From an uncultured Clostridia bacterium (lineage in GTDB: Bacteria; Bacillota; Clostridia; Oscillospirales; Ruminococcaceae), in contig CALATN010000067.1 in the NCBI GenBank assembly GCA_937891895.1, positions 1 to 13,076 on the forward strand: a DNA stretch of 13,076 nt, given 5' to 3'. The notes under the pieces are model-generated. The model saw nothing but the letters and a program-made list of their open reading frames with translations, was not told the DNA's origin and did no database searches. Positions 6,795-13,076 of the stretch are shown here, one piece after another. Numbering within the stretch: position 1 is the first letter of the stretch; each line of letters opens with the position of its first letter. The translations under genes were made by a program, and so were the position numbers.

Positions 6795-7754
6795 ATGAAG
6801 AGAATAGGTGTTTTAACAAGTGGCGGCGACGCTCCTGGTATGAACGCTGCTGTAAGAGCTGTTGCAAGAGCTGCTCTTGGCAAGGGATATGAAGTTGTTG
6901 GTATCCAGAGAGGTTACAACGGTCTTCTCAACGGCGAAACAATCAATCTTGGTGCTCGCGATGTTTCCAATATCATTCACCACGGCGGTACAATGCTTTA
7001 TACTGCTCGCTGCAAGGAATTCAAGGATTGGGAATACGTTGAAAAGGCTAAGGCTCGCTGCGATGAACTCGGTCTTGTTGGTATTGTAGTTATCGGAGGC
7101 GACGGTTCCTTCAGAGGTGCTGCTGACCTTTCCAAGGCAGGCGTACCTTGTATCGGTATCCCTGGTACAATTGACAACGACATTTCCTGCACTGATTACA
7201 CAATCGGTTATGACACTGCTATGAACACAGCTATGGAAATGGTTGACAAGCTTCGTGACACAGCTATGTCCCACGACCGCTGCTCTATCGTTGAAGTAAT
7301 GGGCAGAAACGCTGGCTGGATTGCACTTAATGTTGGTACAGCTGTTGGTGCTATGGCTATCATTACACAGGAAGTTCCATACAACATTGATGATATCATT
7401 GCAAAGATGGAAGCTTCCAAGAAGGAAAAGAAGGAACACTTCATTATCCTCGTATCCGAAGGTGTTGGTAATTCCGAAGCTCTTGCTAAGGAAATCGAAG
7501 CAAAGACTGGTATCGAGTCCCGTGCTACAATTCTTGGTCACGTTCAGCGTGGCGGTTCACCAACAGTTCGTGACAGAGTTGTTGCAAGCGAAATGGGTTA
7601 TTATGCTGTTAACCTTCTCGATCAGGGTATCGGTAACCGTGTTGTTGCTATGCGTGACAACAAGATTGTTGACTTTGACATCAAGGAAGCTCTTTCTATG
7701 AAGAAGCCATTTGATGAAAATCTTTACAAGATTGCTAACGAAATTTCTTTCTAA
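6795..7754 (+). CDS. pfkA: ATP-dependent 6-phosphofructokinase
   Basis: Phosphorylates fructose 6-phosphate to fructose 1,6-bisphosphate, the committed step of glycolysis, in the cytoplasm. The 319-residue length and numbering match the bacterial tetrameric enzyme: GVLTSGGDAPGMNAAVR at 5-21 (ATP site, with R21), GGDGS at 101-105, the catalytic TIDND with D127 and D129, and MGR at 169-171 for the substrate. Position 104 is glycine and position 124 is glycine, the pattern of ATP-using rather than pyrophosphate-using enzymes. The ATG at 6795 follows GGAGG (6782-6786) by 8 nt; an upstream in-frame ATG at 6768 lies before that site and is not used. It has its own promoter. No terminator is seen after the stop, and the riboswitch of the next gene begins about 10 nt later, so some read-through into folT is possible. 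Confidence 0.98.
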   Translation: MKRIGVLTSGGDAPGMNAAVRAVARAALGKGYEVVGIQRGYNGLLNGETINLGARDVSNIIHHGGTMLYTARCKEFKDWEYVEKAKARCDELGLVGIVVIGGDGSFRGAADLSKAGVPCIGIPGTIDNDISCTDYTIGYDTAMNTAMEMVDKLRDTAMSHDRCSIVEVMGRNAGWIALNVGTAVGAMAIITQEVPYNIDDIIAKMEASKKEKKEHFIILVSEGVGNSEALAKEIEAKTGIESRATILGHVQRGGSPTVRDRVVASEMGYYAVNLLDQGIGNRVVAMRDNKIVDFDIKEALSMKKPFDENLYKIANEISF

Positions 7755-7764
7755 TTAAATATTC

Positions 7765-7877
7765 GCATTTACAGAGTAGACAGATGTGCGTATAAGTGCT
7801 TGGCGGACGGGGAGTTGCCGCCATGACGAAAAACAATTACTTGTTTGCGGTACATCTGTCGCATCCCGCTGAAATGC
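7765..7877 (+). ncRNA. Tetrahydrofolate (THF) riboswitch aptamer
   Basis: The sequence folds and reads like the known THF riboswitch. P1 pairs GCATTT-CAG (7765-7774, one bulged A) with CTGAAATGC (7869-7877). P2 pairs ACAGATGT (7780-7787) with ACATCTGT (7852-7859). P3 pairs TGGCGG (7801-7806) with CCGCCA (7818-7823). P4 pairs AAACAA (7831-7836) with TTGTTT (7841-7846). The P3 loop CGGGG (7808-7812) can form the pseudoknot with TCCCG (7864-7868), with one G-U pair. Conserved single-stranded patches GAGTAGA, ATAAGTG, GACGAA, GCGGT and GCATCCCGCT are in the right places. It senses reduced folates and should lower expression of the downstream folate transporter. No consensus promoter is visible between pfkA and the aptamer; a weak candidate overlaps the end of pfkA. 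Confidence 0.93.
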
Positions 7878-7882
7878 ATAAC

Positions 7883-7945
7883 AGGAGCTTTTCATTGAAA
7901 TGATGTTTCTCCCGATTATGCAAATTAGCATAATTTTAAGGAGGT
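7883..7945 (+). promoter_or_regulatory. Putative expression platform of the THF riboswitch, with Shine-Dalgarno sequestering element
   Basis: The folT ribosome site AAGGAGG (7938-7944) can pair through GGAG(G) with TCTCC at 7908-7912, enclosing a small hairpin ATTATGC/GCATAAT (7915-7921 with 7928-7934). The same CTCC (7909-7912) can instead pair with GGAG at 7884-7887, just after aptamer helix P1, which would free the ribosome site. No hairpin with a clear long T-run is present, so control at translation initiation is more likely than termination. This is hand folding and remains an inference. Confidence 0.45.
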
Positions 7946-7951
7946 ATTATA

Positions 7952-8518
7952 ATGAAAAGCTTTTTTTCTACATTCAAAGATTCTGCGGCAGAAATGAAAA
8001 ACGTACGTTGTCTTACAGTAACAGGTATTCTTGTGGCAATATTTATTATTCTTGATATGTTTTCCATAAGAATAGGTGATTTCATCAAAGTTAACTTTGC
8101 TTTTGTGGCACTTGCTTCGGTTGGTATGCTGTTTGGGCCTGTTCCTGCGATGCTTGCGGCACTTGCAGGCGACCTTATAGGGTGTATTCTCGGTGGTCAG
8201 GCTCCCCTGCCATTGCTTTCTCTCACGGCTGTTTCAGAAGGCTTGCTGTATGGAATAATGCTTTATAAGAGGACAGGTGCAAAGCTTGTTACAATGTCGG
8301 TTATTGCAAGAGTAGTTGACTCGGCTATTATATCACTTGTCCTTAATACACTGGTATTGCAACATTATGGCTTTATGTCAAGCACTGCTGAACAATTCTA
8401 TATCCGTTGTGGAAAAATCGGTGCTGAGCTTATCGTATTTATTCCATTGGTAATAATCGTAATGCCTGCTGTTGCTGTTGTGTACAACAAAGTATTTAAA
8501 ATAAAACCGCAGATTTAA
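7952..8518 (+). CDS. folT: Folate-specific ECF transporter S component FolT
   Basis: Substrate-binding membrane subunit of an energy-coupling factor transporter, expected to take up folate with the shared EcfA/EcfA'/EcfT module encoded elsewhere. The 188-residue protein is almost entirely hydrophobic with about six membrane segments (roughly residues 20-38, 48-61, 64-82, 86-104, 110-136 and 157-178). The motifs RIGDFIKVNFAFVALA and MLFGPVPAMLAALAGDLIG are typical of the FolT/S-component fold, where the first cytoplasmic helices carry small residues that contact EcfT. The assignment to folate rests on this family pattern and strongly on the THF riboswitch directly upstream. AAGGAGG lies 7 nt before the ATG. 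The next gene begins 16 nt after the stop. Confidence 0.92.
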   Translation: MKSFFSTFKDSAAEMKNVRCLTVTGILVAIFIILDMFSIRIGDFIKVNFAFVALASVGMLFGPVPAMLAALAGDLIGCILGGQAPLPLLSLTAVSEGLLYGIMLYKRTGAKLVTMSVIARVVDSAIISLVLNTLVLQHYGFMSSTAEQFYIRCGKIGAELIVFIPLVIIVMPAVAVVYNKVFKIKPQI

Positions 8519-8534
8519 GAAAGGATATGTATTT

Positions 8535-9140
8535 ATGGCACCTGCTTACGATAAGAAAAAGCAGATTGAATTGCAAAATCTTATTTTCGGTACAAACGAA
8601 AAGAAGCTGATGGTTTCTCCTGAATTTCTTTCTGAAATGACAAAGCGATACATTTCAAAAAAAATGAAGAGTATCAATCAGAATATGGAAGGAATTGCTG
8701 CAACCAAAAATCCGAAGAATTTCTTTTCCTATCTTGATAAGATTTTTGAAGCACTCGATGAGCTTATTGCACTCCAGAAATATCATACTTTCAAGGAACC
8801 TATTCCATCAGTTGTAAAAAATGCACTTATTGCTAAAAAGGGACGCTACATAATTGCTATGTTCAATCGTGTATGGAAGGAAGCAAATATGAAGGCCCGC
8901 TATGACGCACGTACAGATGAGCCGAGAAGGGTTGAGGATTTCGGTCCTGTGCTTGATGAGCTTATGGTTTATATGGACCAGTACACACCTGACAGTATTG
9001 AGGTGCTTAACAAATTCTATTCGTCGGTTTACGGTCACAACATAGGTGAAGAACCCGTTGTTGAGGAAGAAATCCCGACAGATGAGGTACCACTTGAAGA
9101 AGATGACTTTCTTGAGGATGTTGTCCCTGCAACTGAATAA
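8535..9140 (+). CDS. Protein of unknown function, 201 residues, with acidic C-terminal tail
   Basis: I do not recognise this protein. It is predicted soluble, without signal peptide or membrane segment. The first 165 residues look mostly helical and are rich in lysine in the N-terminal half (KKKQ, ISKKMKSINQN, IAKKGRYIIAMFNRVWKEANMKARYDA). The last 30 or so (from about E172) form a strongly acidic, proline-containing and probably disordered tail. No cysteine or catalytic motif stands out. It starts 16 nt after folT with a GAAAGGA at 8519-8525, and the strong hairpin at 9147 closes the unit, so it should be transcribed with folT under folate control. Base composition matches neighbouring host genes, so it is probably resident and not recently acquired. 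A link to folate is suggested only by position. Confidence 0.85.
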   Translation: MAPAYDKKKQIELQNLIFGTNEKKLMVSPEFLSEMTKRYISKKMKSINQNMEGIAATKNPKNFFSYLDKIFEALDELIALQKYHTFKEPIPSVVKNALIAKKGRYIIAMFNRVWKEANMKARYDARTDEPRRVEDFGPVLDELMVYMDQYTPDSIEVLNKFYSSVYGHNIGEEPVVEEEIPTDEVPLEEDDFLEDVVPATE

Positions 9141-9146
9141 AAAATA

Positions 9147-9171
9147 AGGCAAGTGAAATTATCACTTGCCT
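9147..9171. terminator. Bidirectional intrinsic terminator between convergent transcription units
   Basis: A perfect 10-bp stem, AGGCAAGTGA (9147-9156) with TCACTTGCCT (9162-9171), has a 5-nt loop. It is followed by TTTTATTT on the plus strand and by TATTTTT on the minus strand. It ends the folT unit from the left and the DUF218 operon from the right, whose stop codon is at 9174-9176. Confidence 0.92.
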
Positions 9172-9173
9172 TT

Positions 9174-9950
9174 TTATTTGAATATAAACTGATATGTTAC
9201 ACCAAACCATTCTCTCACCCAATAGGTTGGCAACAGATACCATACTGTTGGTGCGGATACTGCATAGCTTTCGGGGAAATACTCGGAGGCTATCATTTTT
9301 GCACGAAGCTGGTGGAACTCACTTGTTACAATTGTTACGCTTCCGCTGAGTCCGTTTTCCTGCATTTTTTCAAGCGAAAAGCGGAGGTTTTCGTCGGTGC
9401 TGGTGGACTTATCCTCCATAATTATTCTTTCTTCCGCTATTCCCTTTTTCACAAGCTCACGCTTCATACACTCTGCTTCGGACATTATTTCGTCGCTTCC
9501 CTGTCCGCCTGAAACAATACACATTGCGCCTGGATTTTGGGAAAGATACTCGTATGCGGCGTTGATTCGCTTGCTCAACATAAGGCTTGGCCGCTCGCCC
9601 TTTACCTTACAGCCGAGGATTATTACTGTTGAATTTTCAGGTGGCGGTGAATTTACCGCTGAAAGCATAAATGCGGAAATTACTGCGGCAAGTATGATAA
9701 GTGTAACAGCTATGACTGTTATAATTATTGCTGTGATACGGAGTGCTTTATTTTCGCTGAGTAAGGCAACAAGCTTACTCCAGTAGATTGTTGTGAAAAA
9801 CAAAGCGGCACAGGCAAGCATACCTGCGGTATTGCCGATATTGAAGAACACTCCGCTGAATACAGGTGGAAAAAGAAACATCGCAAAGCCTGCGGCAAAT
9901 AACACAGCAAGGCACGTTCTGAGGAGCGTGCCTTTTGTTATCATATCCAT
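9174..9950 (-). CDS. YdcF/SanA-like membrane protein with DUF218 domain
   Basis: The 258-residue product has three predicted N-terminal membrane segments (about 10-35, 42-63 and 71-98) followed by a DUF218 domain. Domain hallmarks are STVIILGCKVKGERPS (about 107-122), CIVSGGQGSDEIMSEAECM (about 144-162), the acidic/serine stretch DKSTSTDENL (about 180-189) and VTSEFHQLRA (about 208-217). Related E. coli proteins are SanA, ElyC (YcbC) and YdcF, which affect envelope integrity and lipid-carrier or peptidoglycan metabolism; the biochemical activity is mostly undetermined. The odd number of segments would place the domain outside the cytoplasm if the N-terminus is inside. The start ATG overlaps the stop of the upstream TSCPD gene by one base (TAATG), suggesting translational coupling; a second ATG two codons later is possible. 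Confidence 0.9.
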   Translation of the reverse strand: MDMITKGTLLRTCLAVLFAAGFAMFLFPPVFSGVFFNIGNTAGMLACAALFFTTIYWSKLVALLSENKALRITAIIITVIAVTLIILAAVISAFMLSAVNSPPPENSTVIILGCKVKGERPSLMLSKRINAAYEYLSQNPGAMCIVSGGQGSDEIMSEAECMKRELVKKGIAEERIIMEDKSTSTDENLRFSLEKMQENGLSGSVTIVTSEFHQLRAKMIASEYFPESYAVSAPTVWYLLPTYWVREWFGVTYQFIFK

Positions 9951-10195
9951 TACAAAGCCTGCTTGAGAGCGTTTGCAAGCTGGTCGGGACAGGATGTTCC
10001 CCTGCCGCCGCAGTCGATACCCTCAAGTCTTTCGATTGCTTCTTCTACGTCCATACCCTTTACGAGTGCGGAAATACCTTGTGTATTACCGTTACAGCCG
10101 CCTAAAAACTTAACGCTTTCTATAACATTATCATCGCTTATTTCAATTGAAATCTGTCTTGAACATACTCCGCTTGTAAGATAGTTTATAATCAT
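9950..10195 (-). CDS. Small TSCPD-domain protein (TIGR03905-like, four conserved cysteines)
   Basis: An 81-residue protein that consists of a single TSCPD domain, named after the motif seen here as GTSCPDQLANAL (about 66-77). Cysteines at 11, 34, 62 and 69 match the four-cysteine pattern of this small family. The domain also occurs at the C-terminus of B12-dependent ribonucleotide reductases, where the cysteines may take part in redox or metal chemistry. The free-standing version is common in Clostridia and its function is not established. GAAAGG lies about 10 nt upstream of the ATG. It is between a membrane zinc-ribbon gene (17-nt gap) and the DUF218 gene (1-base overlap), so it sits inside an operon. 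Confidence 0.92.
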   Translation of the reverse strand: MIINYLTSGVCSRQISIEISDDNVIESVKFLGGCNGNTQGISALVKGMDVEEAIERLEGIDCGGRGTSCPDQLANALKQAL

Positions 10196-10212
10196 TGTTT
10201 TTTCCTTTCTTA

Positions 10213-10440
10213 TTATTTATCATAATGCGTCCACATTGTACATTTGCCTCTTGTATGACAATGCGGACACCTCATAACAAAAGTATCATTAACATGTCCT
10301 GTAAAAAACTGATAAAATTTAGGCTTGAATTTACCGTCGCACTTGTCACATACAAAAGTATTTCTTGTGAAATATTTTGCACAGATTGCAAGAAGTATCA
10401 CACTTCCGATTATACAAATTAAATCTACAAGCTTATCCAT
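10213..10440 (-). CDS. Small membrane-anchored zinc-ribbon-like protein
   Basis: A 75-residue protein that I cannot assign to a named family. Residues 5-23 (VDLICIIGSVILLAICAKY) form one membrane helix at the N-terminus. The rest carries two CxxC pairs, C31-x2-C34 and C58-x2-C61, the spacing of a zinc ribbon, with histidines close to the second pair (H60, H63). It is rich in basic residues, which suggests that this part faces the cytoplasm. A GGGAG ribosome site precedes the ATG by about 9 nt. It lies 19 nt after the malic enzyme gene and 17 nt before the TSCPD gene, so it is most likely co-transcribed with both. The coding call is supported by the spacing, ribosome site and paired cysteines. 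Confidence 0.75.
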   Translation of the reverse strand: MDKLVDLICIIGSVILLAICAKYFTRNTFVCDKCDGKFKPKFYQFFTGHVNDTFVMRCPHCHTRGKCTMWTHYDK

Positions 10441-10459
10441 AAATTCACTCCCTAAAAAA

Positions 10460-11638
10460 TTATTTATTAAGTCTTGCTACACCTGATTTTACTGCGGCTT
10501 CTGCAACCGCTTCGGCTACTACTGTTGCGATATTCTTGTCGAAAGCATTAGGCAGAATGAAATCTGCGCAAAGCTTATCCTCGGGGACAACTTCTGCGAT
10601 TGCGTAAGCTGCGGCACGCTTCATTTCTTCGTTTATATCACTTGCACGGACTGCAAGTGCACCCTTGAATATACCTGGGAAAGCAACAACGTTGTTAATC
10701 TGGTTAGGATAGTCGGAACGGCCTGTTCCTACGACGTATGCGCCCGCTTCTTTTGCAAGGTCAGGCATAATTTCGGGAGTTGGGTTTGCCATAGCGAAGA
10801 TAATCGGCTTATCTGCCATTGAACGAACCATATCCTGCGAAACAAGGTTTGGCTTGGAAACGCCGATAAATGCGTCAGCACCCTTCATAGCATCGGCAAG
10901 TCCGCCCTTGCGGTGTGTTTTATTTGTAAGCTTTGCCATTTCATAGTGGGAAGGATTTTCAAACTCGTCGCCATCACAGATTATTCCCTTCAGGTCTACC
11001 ATTATAATATCTCCGATTCCGAGGGAAATAAACTGCTTTGCGATTGCACAGCCTGCTGCACCTGCTCCATTGATTACGAGGGTCATATCCTCGATCTTCT
11101 TGCCTGTAACCTTTGCGGCATTGAGCATAGCGGCGGAAGCGACAATTGCTGTACCGTGCTGGTCGTCGTGGAATACAGGTATATCAAGCTTTTCCTTGAG
11201 CTTACGCTCGATTTCAAAGCAGCGTGGCGCAGAAATATCCTCGAGGTTGATTCCGCCGAAGCTATAGGAAATAAGTTCGATTGTACGTACGATTTCGTCA
11301 ACGTCCTTTGAATTGACACAAATCGGGAATGCGTCTACACCTGCAAATTCCTTGAACAGTGCACATTTACCTTCCATAACGGGCATTGATGCACGTGGTC
11401 CGATATCGCCGAGACCAAGCACAGCTGTACCATCGGTTATTACTGCGACGAGGTTAGCACGTCGTGTCAGGTCATAGGACAAATCGGGATTTTTTTCAAT
11501 TTCGAGGCAAGGCTGTGCTACACCGGGAGTATATGCGTGGGAAAGCTGGTCACGGTTGGAAACCTCGCATCGGGAAATGATTTCGATTTTGCCTTTCCAT
11601 TCGTAGTGTTTTTCAAGTGAGGACTGCATTATATCCAT
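10460..11638 (-). CDS. NAD(P)-dependent malic enzyme (decarboxylating malate dehydrogenase)
   Basis: Converts malate to pyruvate and CO2 with reduction of NAD(P). The 392-residue length fits the short bacterial malic enzymes. Features in order are the general-acid tyrosine in SHAYTPGVA (Y36), the catalytic lysine in MEGKCALF (K91), the metal ligands in NLEDISAPRC (E133, D134) and FHDDQHGTA (D158, D159), the dinucleotide-binding VINGAGAAGCA (about 188-198), SKPNLV, and MANPTPEI near the C-terminus. The start at 11638 is chosen because it follows GAAAGG, though with a long 12-nt gap; a further ATG three codons on is possible and an upstream open stretch to 11689 crosses a hairpin. It is the first gene of a probable four-gene unit. 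Cofactor preference for NAD or NADP cannot be decided here. Confidence 0.96.
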   Translation of the reverse strand: MDIMQSSLEKHYEWKGKIEIISRCEVSNRDQLSHAYTPGVAQPCLEIEKNPDLSYDLTRRANLVAVITDGTAVLGLGDIGPRASMPVMEGKCALFKEFAGVDAFPICVNSKDVDEIVRTIELISYSFGGINLEDISAPRCFEIERKLKEKLDIPVFHDDQHGTAIVASAAMLNAAKVTGKKIEDMTLVINGAGAAGCAIAKQFISLGIGDIIMVDLKGIICDGDEFENPSHYEMAKLTNKTHRKGGLADAMKGADAFIGVSKPNLVSQDMVRSMADKPIIFAMANPTPEIMPDLAKEAGAYVVGTGRSDYPNQINNVVAFPGIFKGALAVRASDINEEMKRAAAYAIAEVVPEDKLCADFILPNAFDKNIATVVAEAVAEAAVKSGVARLNK

Positions 11639-11676
11639 TTTTACAAGAACCTTTCGATTTAAATTTGTACAAATGA

Positions 11677-11702
11677 CTTGCCACGTCATTCAACGTGGCA
11701 AG
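11677..11702 (-). terminator. Hairpin between PHP gene and malic enzyme gene, probable terminator
   Basis: A perfect 10-bp stem, CTTGCCACGT (11677-11686) with ACGTGGCAAG (11693-11702), encloses a 6-nt loop. On the minus strand it starts 10 nt after the PHP stop codon and is followed by TCATTTGT, a broken T-run, so termination may be partial. It argues that the malic enzyme operon starts from its own promoter downstream of the hairpin or receives only read-through. Confidence 0.6.
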
Positions 11703-11712
11703 CTTTGTTATA

Positions 11713-12552
11713 TTATTTTTCCTTTTTGTTGGCAAGCTTGATAATTCTGTCGATATTTTCCTTATCTGTTGTATTGCTTCCGATGTGTGTAGGGTAAGCA
11801 TTATACAAGCCGTGGAAGTCGGAGCCGCCTGTTACGATGAGATTATATTTTTCTGCAATTTCGAGAATTTTCTTCTGCTGTTCTTCATTTGCTGTGTAAT
11901 GATATGCTTCCACACCGTCGAGCTTACCCTTTGCGGCAAGTTCTTCCAGCAAATCGAGAGAATCGTAATATACGGGGTGTGCCATAACTGCTACACCTCT
12001 TGCGGAGTGAATAAGGTCAAGGACAAAATTCACGTCGGGATACTCACGCTCAACTATACAAGAACCTGTTTTCAGGTCAAAGAGCTCGTCGCTCAGGTCG
12101 CCGTAGAATTCTGTTGTATAGCCGTAGTCAATGAGTGCGTGCATAATATGTTGTTTGAAAATACTCTTTGAACCTGTTGCGTACTTCATAACGCTTTCGG
12201 CTGTGATAGGGTAAATTTTCATTACGTTTTCAACCATCTCTTTTGCGCAGGCCTTACGGATTTCGCAGGCTTTTATACATACGCCTTCAAGACGGTCTGG
12301 TTTCTGCGGAGCATAGCAAAGGATATGTACTTTTCTGCCACGGGTTTTATCCCATGCAGAAAGTTCAACGCCTGGAAGTATCTGAACGCCGTATCTTTCA
12401 CCGAGAATTTTCGCTCTGGAAATTGATGACATTGTGTCATGGTCGGTGATTGAAATAAAGTCAATGCCTGTTCTTTTTGCCTGGACAATTATATCTTCGA
12501 TTCCCAAGGAACCGTCTGACAGCTTTGTGTGACAATGGAGGTCGCCTTTCAT
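11713..12552 (-). CDS. PHP-domain metal-dependent phosphoesterase
   Basis: A 279-residue single-domain PHP protein of the stand-alone YciV/TrpH type. Metal-ligand motifs are DLHCHTKLSDG (H6, H8, D13), ITDHDT (D37, H38), GVELSA (E63), MAHPVY in the C-terminal half, and GGSDFHG (D245, H247), so the trinuclear site looks complete. Characterised relatives hydrolyse 3',5'-nucleoside bisphosphates or short RNA 5' ends (RNase AM); which applies here is unknown. The start at 12552 follows GGGGAG by 8 nt; an ATG 8 nt upstream is out of frame and ends after three codons. It has a likely promoter of its own and a hairpin after it, so it may be transcribed alone. It is unrelated to the PHP domain in DnaE apart from the shared fold. 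Confidence 0.93.
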   Translation of the reverse strand: MKGDLHCHTKLSDGSLGIEDIIVQAKRTGIDFISITDHDTMSSISRAKILGERYGVQILPGVELSAWDKTRGRKVHILCYAPQKPDRLEGVCIKACEIRKACAKEMVENVMKIYPITAESVMKYATGSKSIFKQHIMHALIDYGYTTEFYGDLSDELFDLKTGSCIVEREYPDVNFVLDLIHSARGVAVMAHPVYYDSLDLLEELAAKGKLDGVEAYHYTANEEQQKKILEIAEKYNLIVTGGSDFHGLYNAYPTHIGSNTTDKENIDRIIKLANKKEK

Positions 12553-12583
12553 AACTTCATCTCCCCTGAATATTTATAATTAA

Positions 12584-12613
12584 ATTATACCACAAACCAA
12601 CACTGCATTGCAA
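12584..12613 (-). promoter_or_regulatory. Probable promoter of the PHP gene
   Basis: On the minus strand TTGCAA (complement of 12608-12613) and a perfect TATAAT (complement of 12584-12589) are separated by 18 nt. The -10 box lies about 31 nt upstream of the start codon, with a good ribosome site between. The -35 box is only a four-of-six match. Confidence 0.6.
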
Positions 12614-12662
12614 GCTTTTTTATGAAATATATCAAAAAAATGTTGAAAAATACCATTTTTAT

Positions 12663-13076
12663 TTATATAAATTTATCCTTGAACCAAACATCTTTAACCT
12701 CAAATTCTTTTCCGTTAAGGTATTCAAGGCATCCGCTGTCGGTTTCAAAGGTAAATTTCAGCTTGTACGAATATAAAGCCTGTGTCTTTATTTTATATTC
12801 CTTATTCACTCTGTTTATTCCATATTTACCGTCACCGAGAAGCGGACAGCCGATATATGCCATATGTGCACGTATCTGATGGGTACGTCCCGTATCCAGC
12901 TTTATTTCAAGAAGGGCAAGATTTTCCTTTGTTTTCAGCACTTTATAGGTTGTGATAATGGTTTTGTTCTTGTCTGTTTTTCTGTCGGTAACCTTTACGG
13001 TATTGTCATCGGAATTCTTTTCGAGGTAGGCTGTAATTGTATCCTTTTTCTTCGGAGGTACACCGACTGTTATACA
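12663..13076 (-). CDS. RluA-family pseudouridine synthase, C-terminal part (N-terminus off window)
   Basis: The minus-strand frame is open from the window edge at 13076 to TAA at 12663-12665, giving 137 residues that begin CITVGVPPKKKD. The motif LDTGRTHQIRAHMAYIGCPLLGD with GKYG following is diagnostic of the RluA/RluC/RluD family, which converts uridine to pseudouridine in rRNA or tRNA. The catalytic aspartate motif (HRLDxxTSG) should lie in the missing upstream part, so the target RNA and any S4 domain cannot be seen. The C-terminus ends a little beyond the catalytic domain, without an extra domain. A GTG at 12941 is internal and not a start. No convincing terminator follows before the PHP promoter. 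Confidence 0.93.
   Translation of the reverse strand, partial: CITVGVPPKKKDTITAYLEKNSDDNTVKVTDRKTDKNKTIITTYKVLKTKENLALLEIKLDTGRTHQIRAHMAYIGCPLLGDGKYGINRVNKEYKIKTQALYSYKLKFTFETDSGCLEYLNGKEFEVKDVWFKDKFI

Noticed and set aside
6813..7541. Long minus-strand open frame (242 codons) opposite pfkA
   Set aside because: It is a mirror of the strongly biased pfkA codons. It has no ribosome site and its translation has no recognisable domain, while the plus-strand frame is an unmistakable PfkA.
9397..9786. Plus-strand open frames opposite the DUF218 gene
   Set aside because: The minus-strand protein has clear membrane segments and DUF218 motifs; the plus frames lack ribosome sites and would follow a terminator.
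11083..11319. Open frames on both strands in other frames within the malic enzyme gene
   Set aside because: They are shadows of a gene with complete catalytic motifs and no competing ribosome sites.
12646..12660. AAAAAT-ACC-ATTTTT inverted repeat after the RluA-type gene as a terminator
   Set aside because: The stem is only A-T pairs with a 3-nt loop, which is too weak to call against the AT-rich background.

Overview
The window is a piece of a Gram-positive, Clostridia-type chromosome. The run rapZ-whiA-dnaE-pfkA, a folate (THF) riboswitch in front of an ECF folT gene, and a TSCPD-domain small protein together suggest Oscillospiraceae/Ruminococcus. The genus is an inference from gene order and protein style, not from a database search.

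Layout. (1) Positions 1-~1404 are strikingly AT-rich and unlike the rest. They hold the start of a ROK-family kinase gene on the minus strand (cut by the window edge), a type III-A CRISPR csm4 gene that has lost its N-terminus, and the N-terminal part of a cas6 gene. The cas6 reading frame runs without a frameshift into what looks like the last codons of murB, directly before rapZ. No CRISPR array, cas10, csm2, csm3, csm5 or transposase is visible. (2) Positions 1451-6677 carry rapZ, whiA and dnaE on the plus strand, tightly packed and probably one operon. (3) A consensus sigma-A promoter (TTGACA, 17 nt, TATAAT) drives pfkA at 6795-7754. (4) A well-formed THF riboswitch at 7765-7877 precedes folT and a co-transcribed gene of unknown function. 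A strong hairpin at 9147-9171 ends this run and also serves the convergent minus-strand operon. (5) On the minus strand, read right to left: an RluA-type pseudouridine synthase (N-terminus off the window), a PHP-domain phosphoesterase with its own likely promoter, a hairpin, then a four-gene group: NAD(P)-malic enzyme, a small membrane/zinc-ribbon protein, a TSCPD protein and a YdcF/SanA-like DUF218 membrane protein.

How the genes fit together. Most are housekeeping: cell-wall/RNA regulation (RapZ), a WhiA regulator, chromosome replication (DnaE), glycolysis (PfkA), folate uptake under direct folate control (riboswitch-FolT) and C4/pyruvate metabolism (malic enzyme). I did not find a clearly new system. 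The items most worth checking are the two broken cas genes with an in-frame junction to murB, the unknown 201-residue protein under folate control, the possible Shine-Dalgarno switch behind the riboswitch, and a shared AATTTGTACA element upstream of pfkA and the malic enzyme gene.
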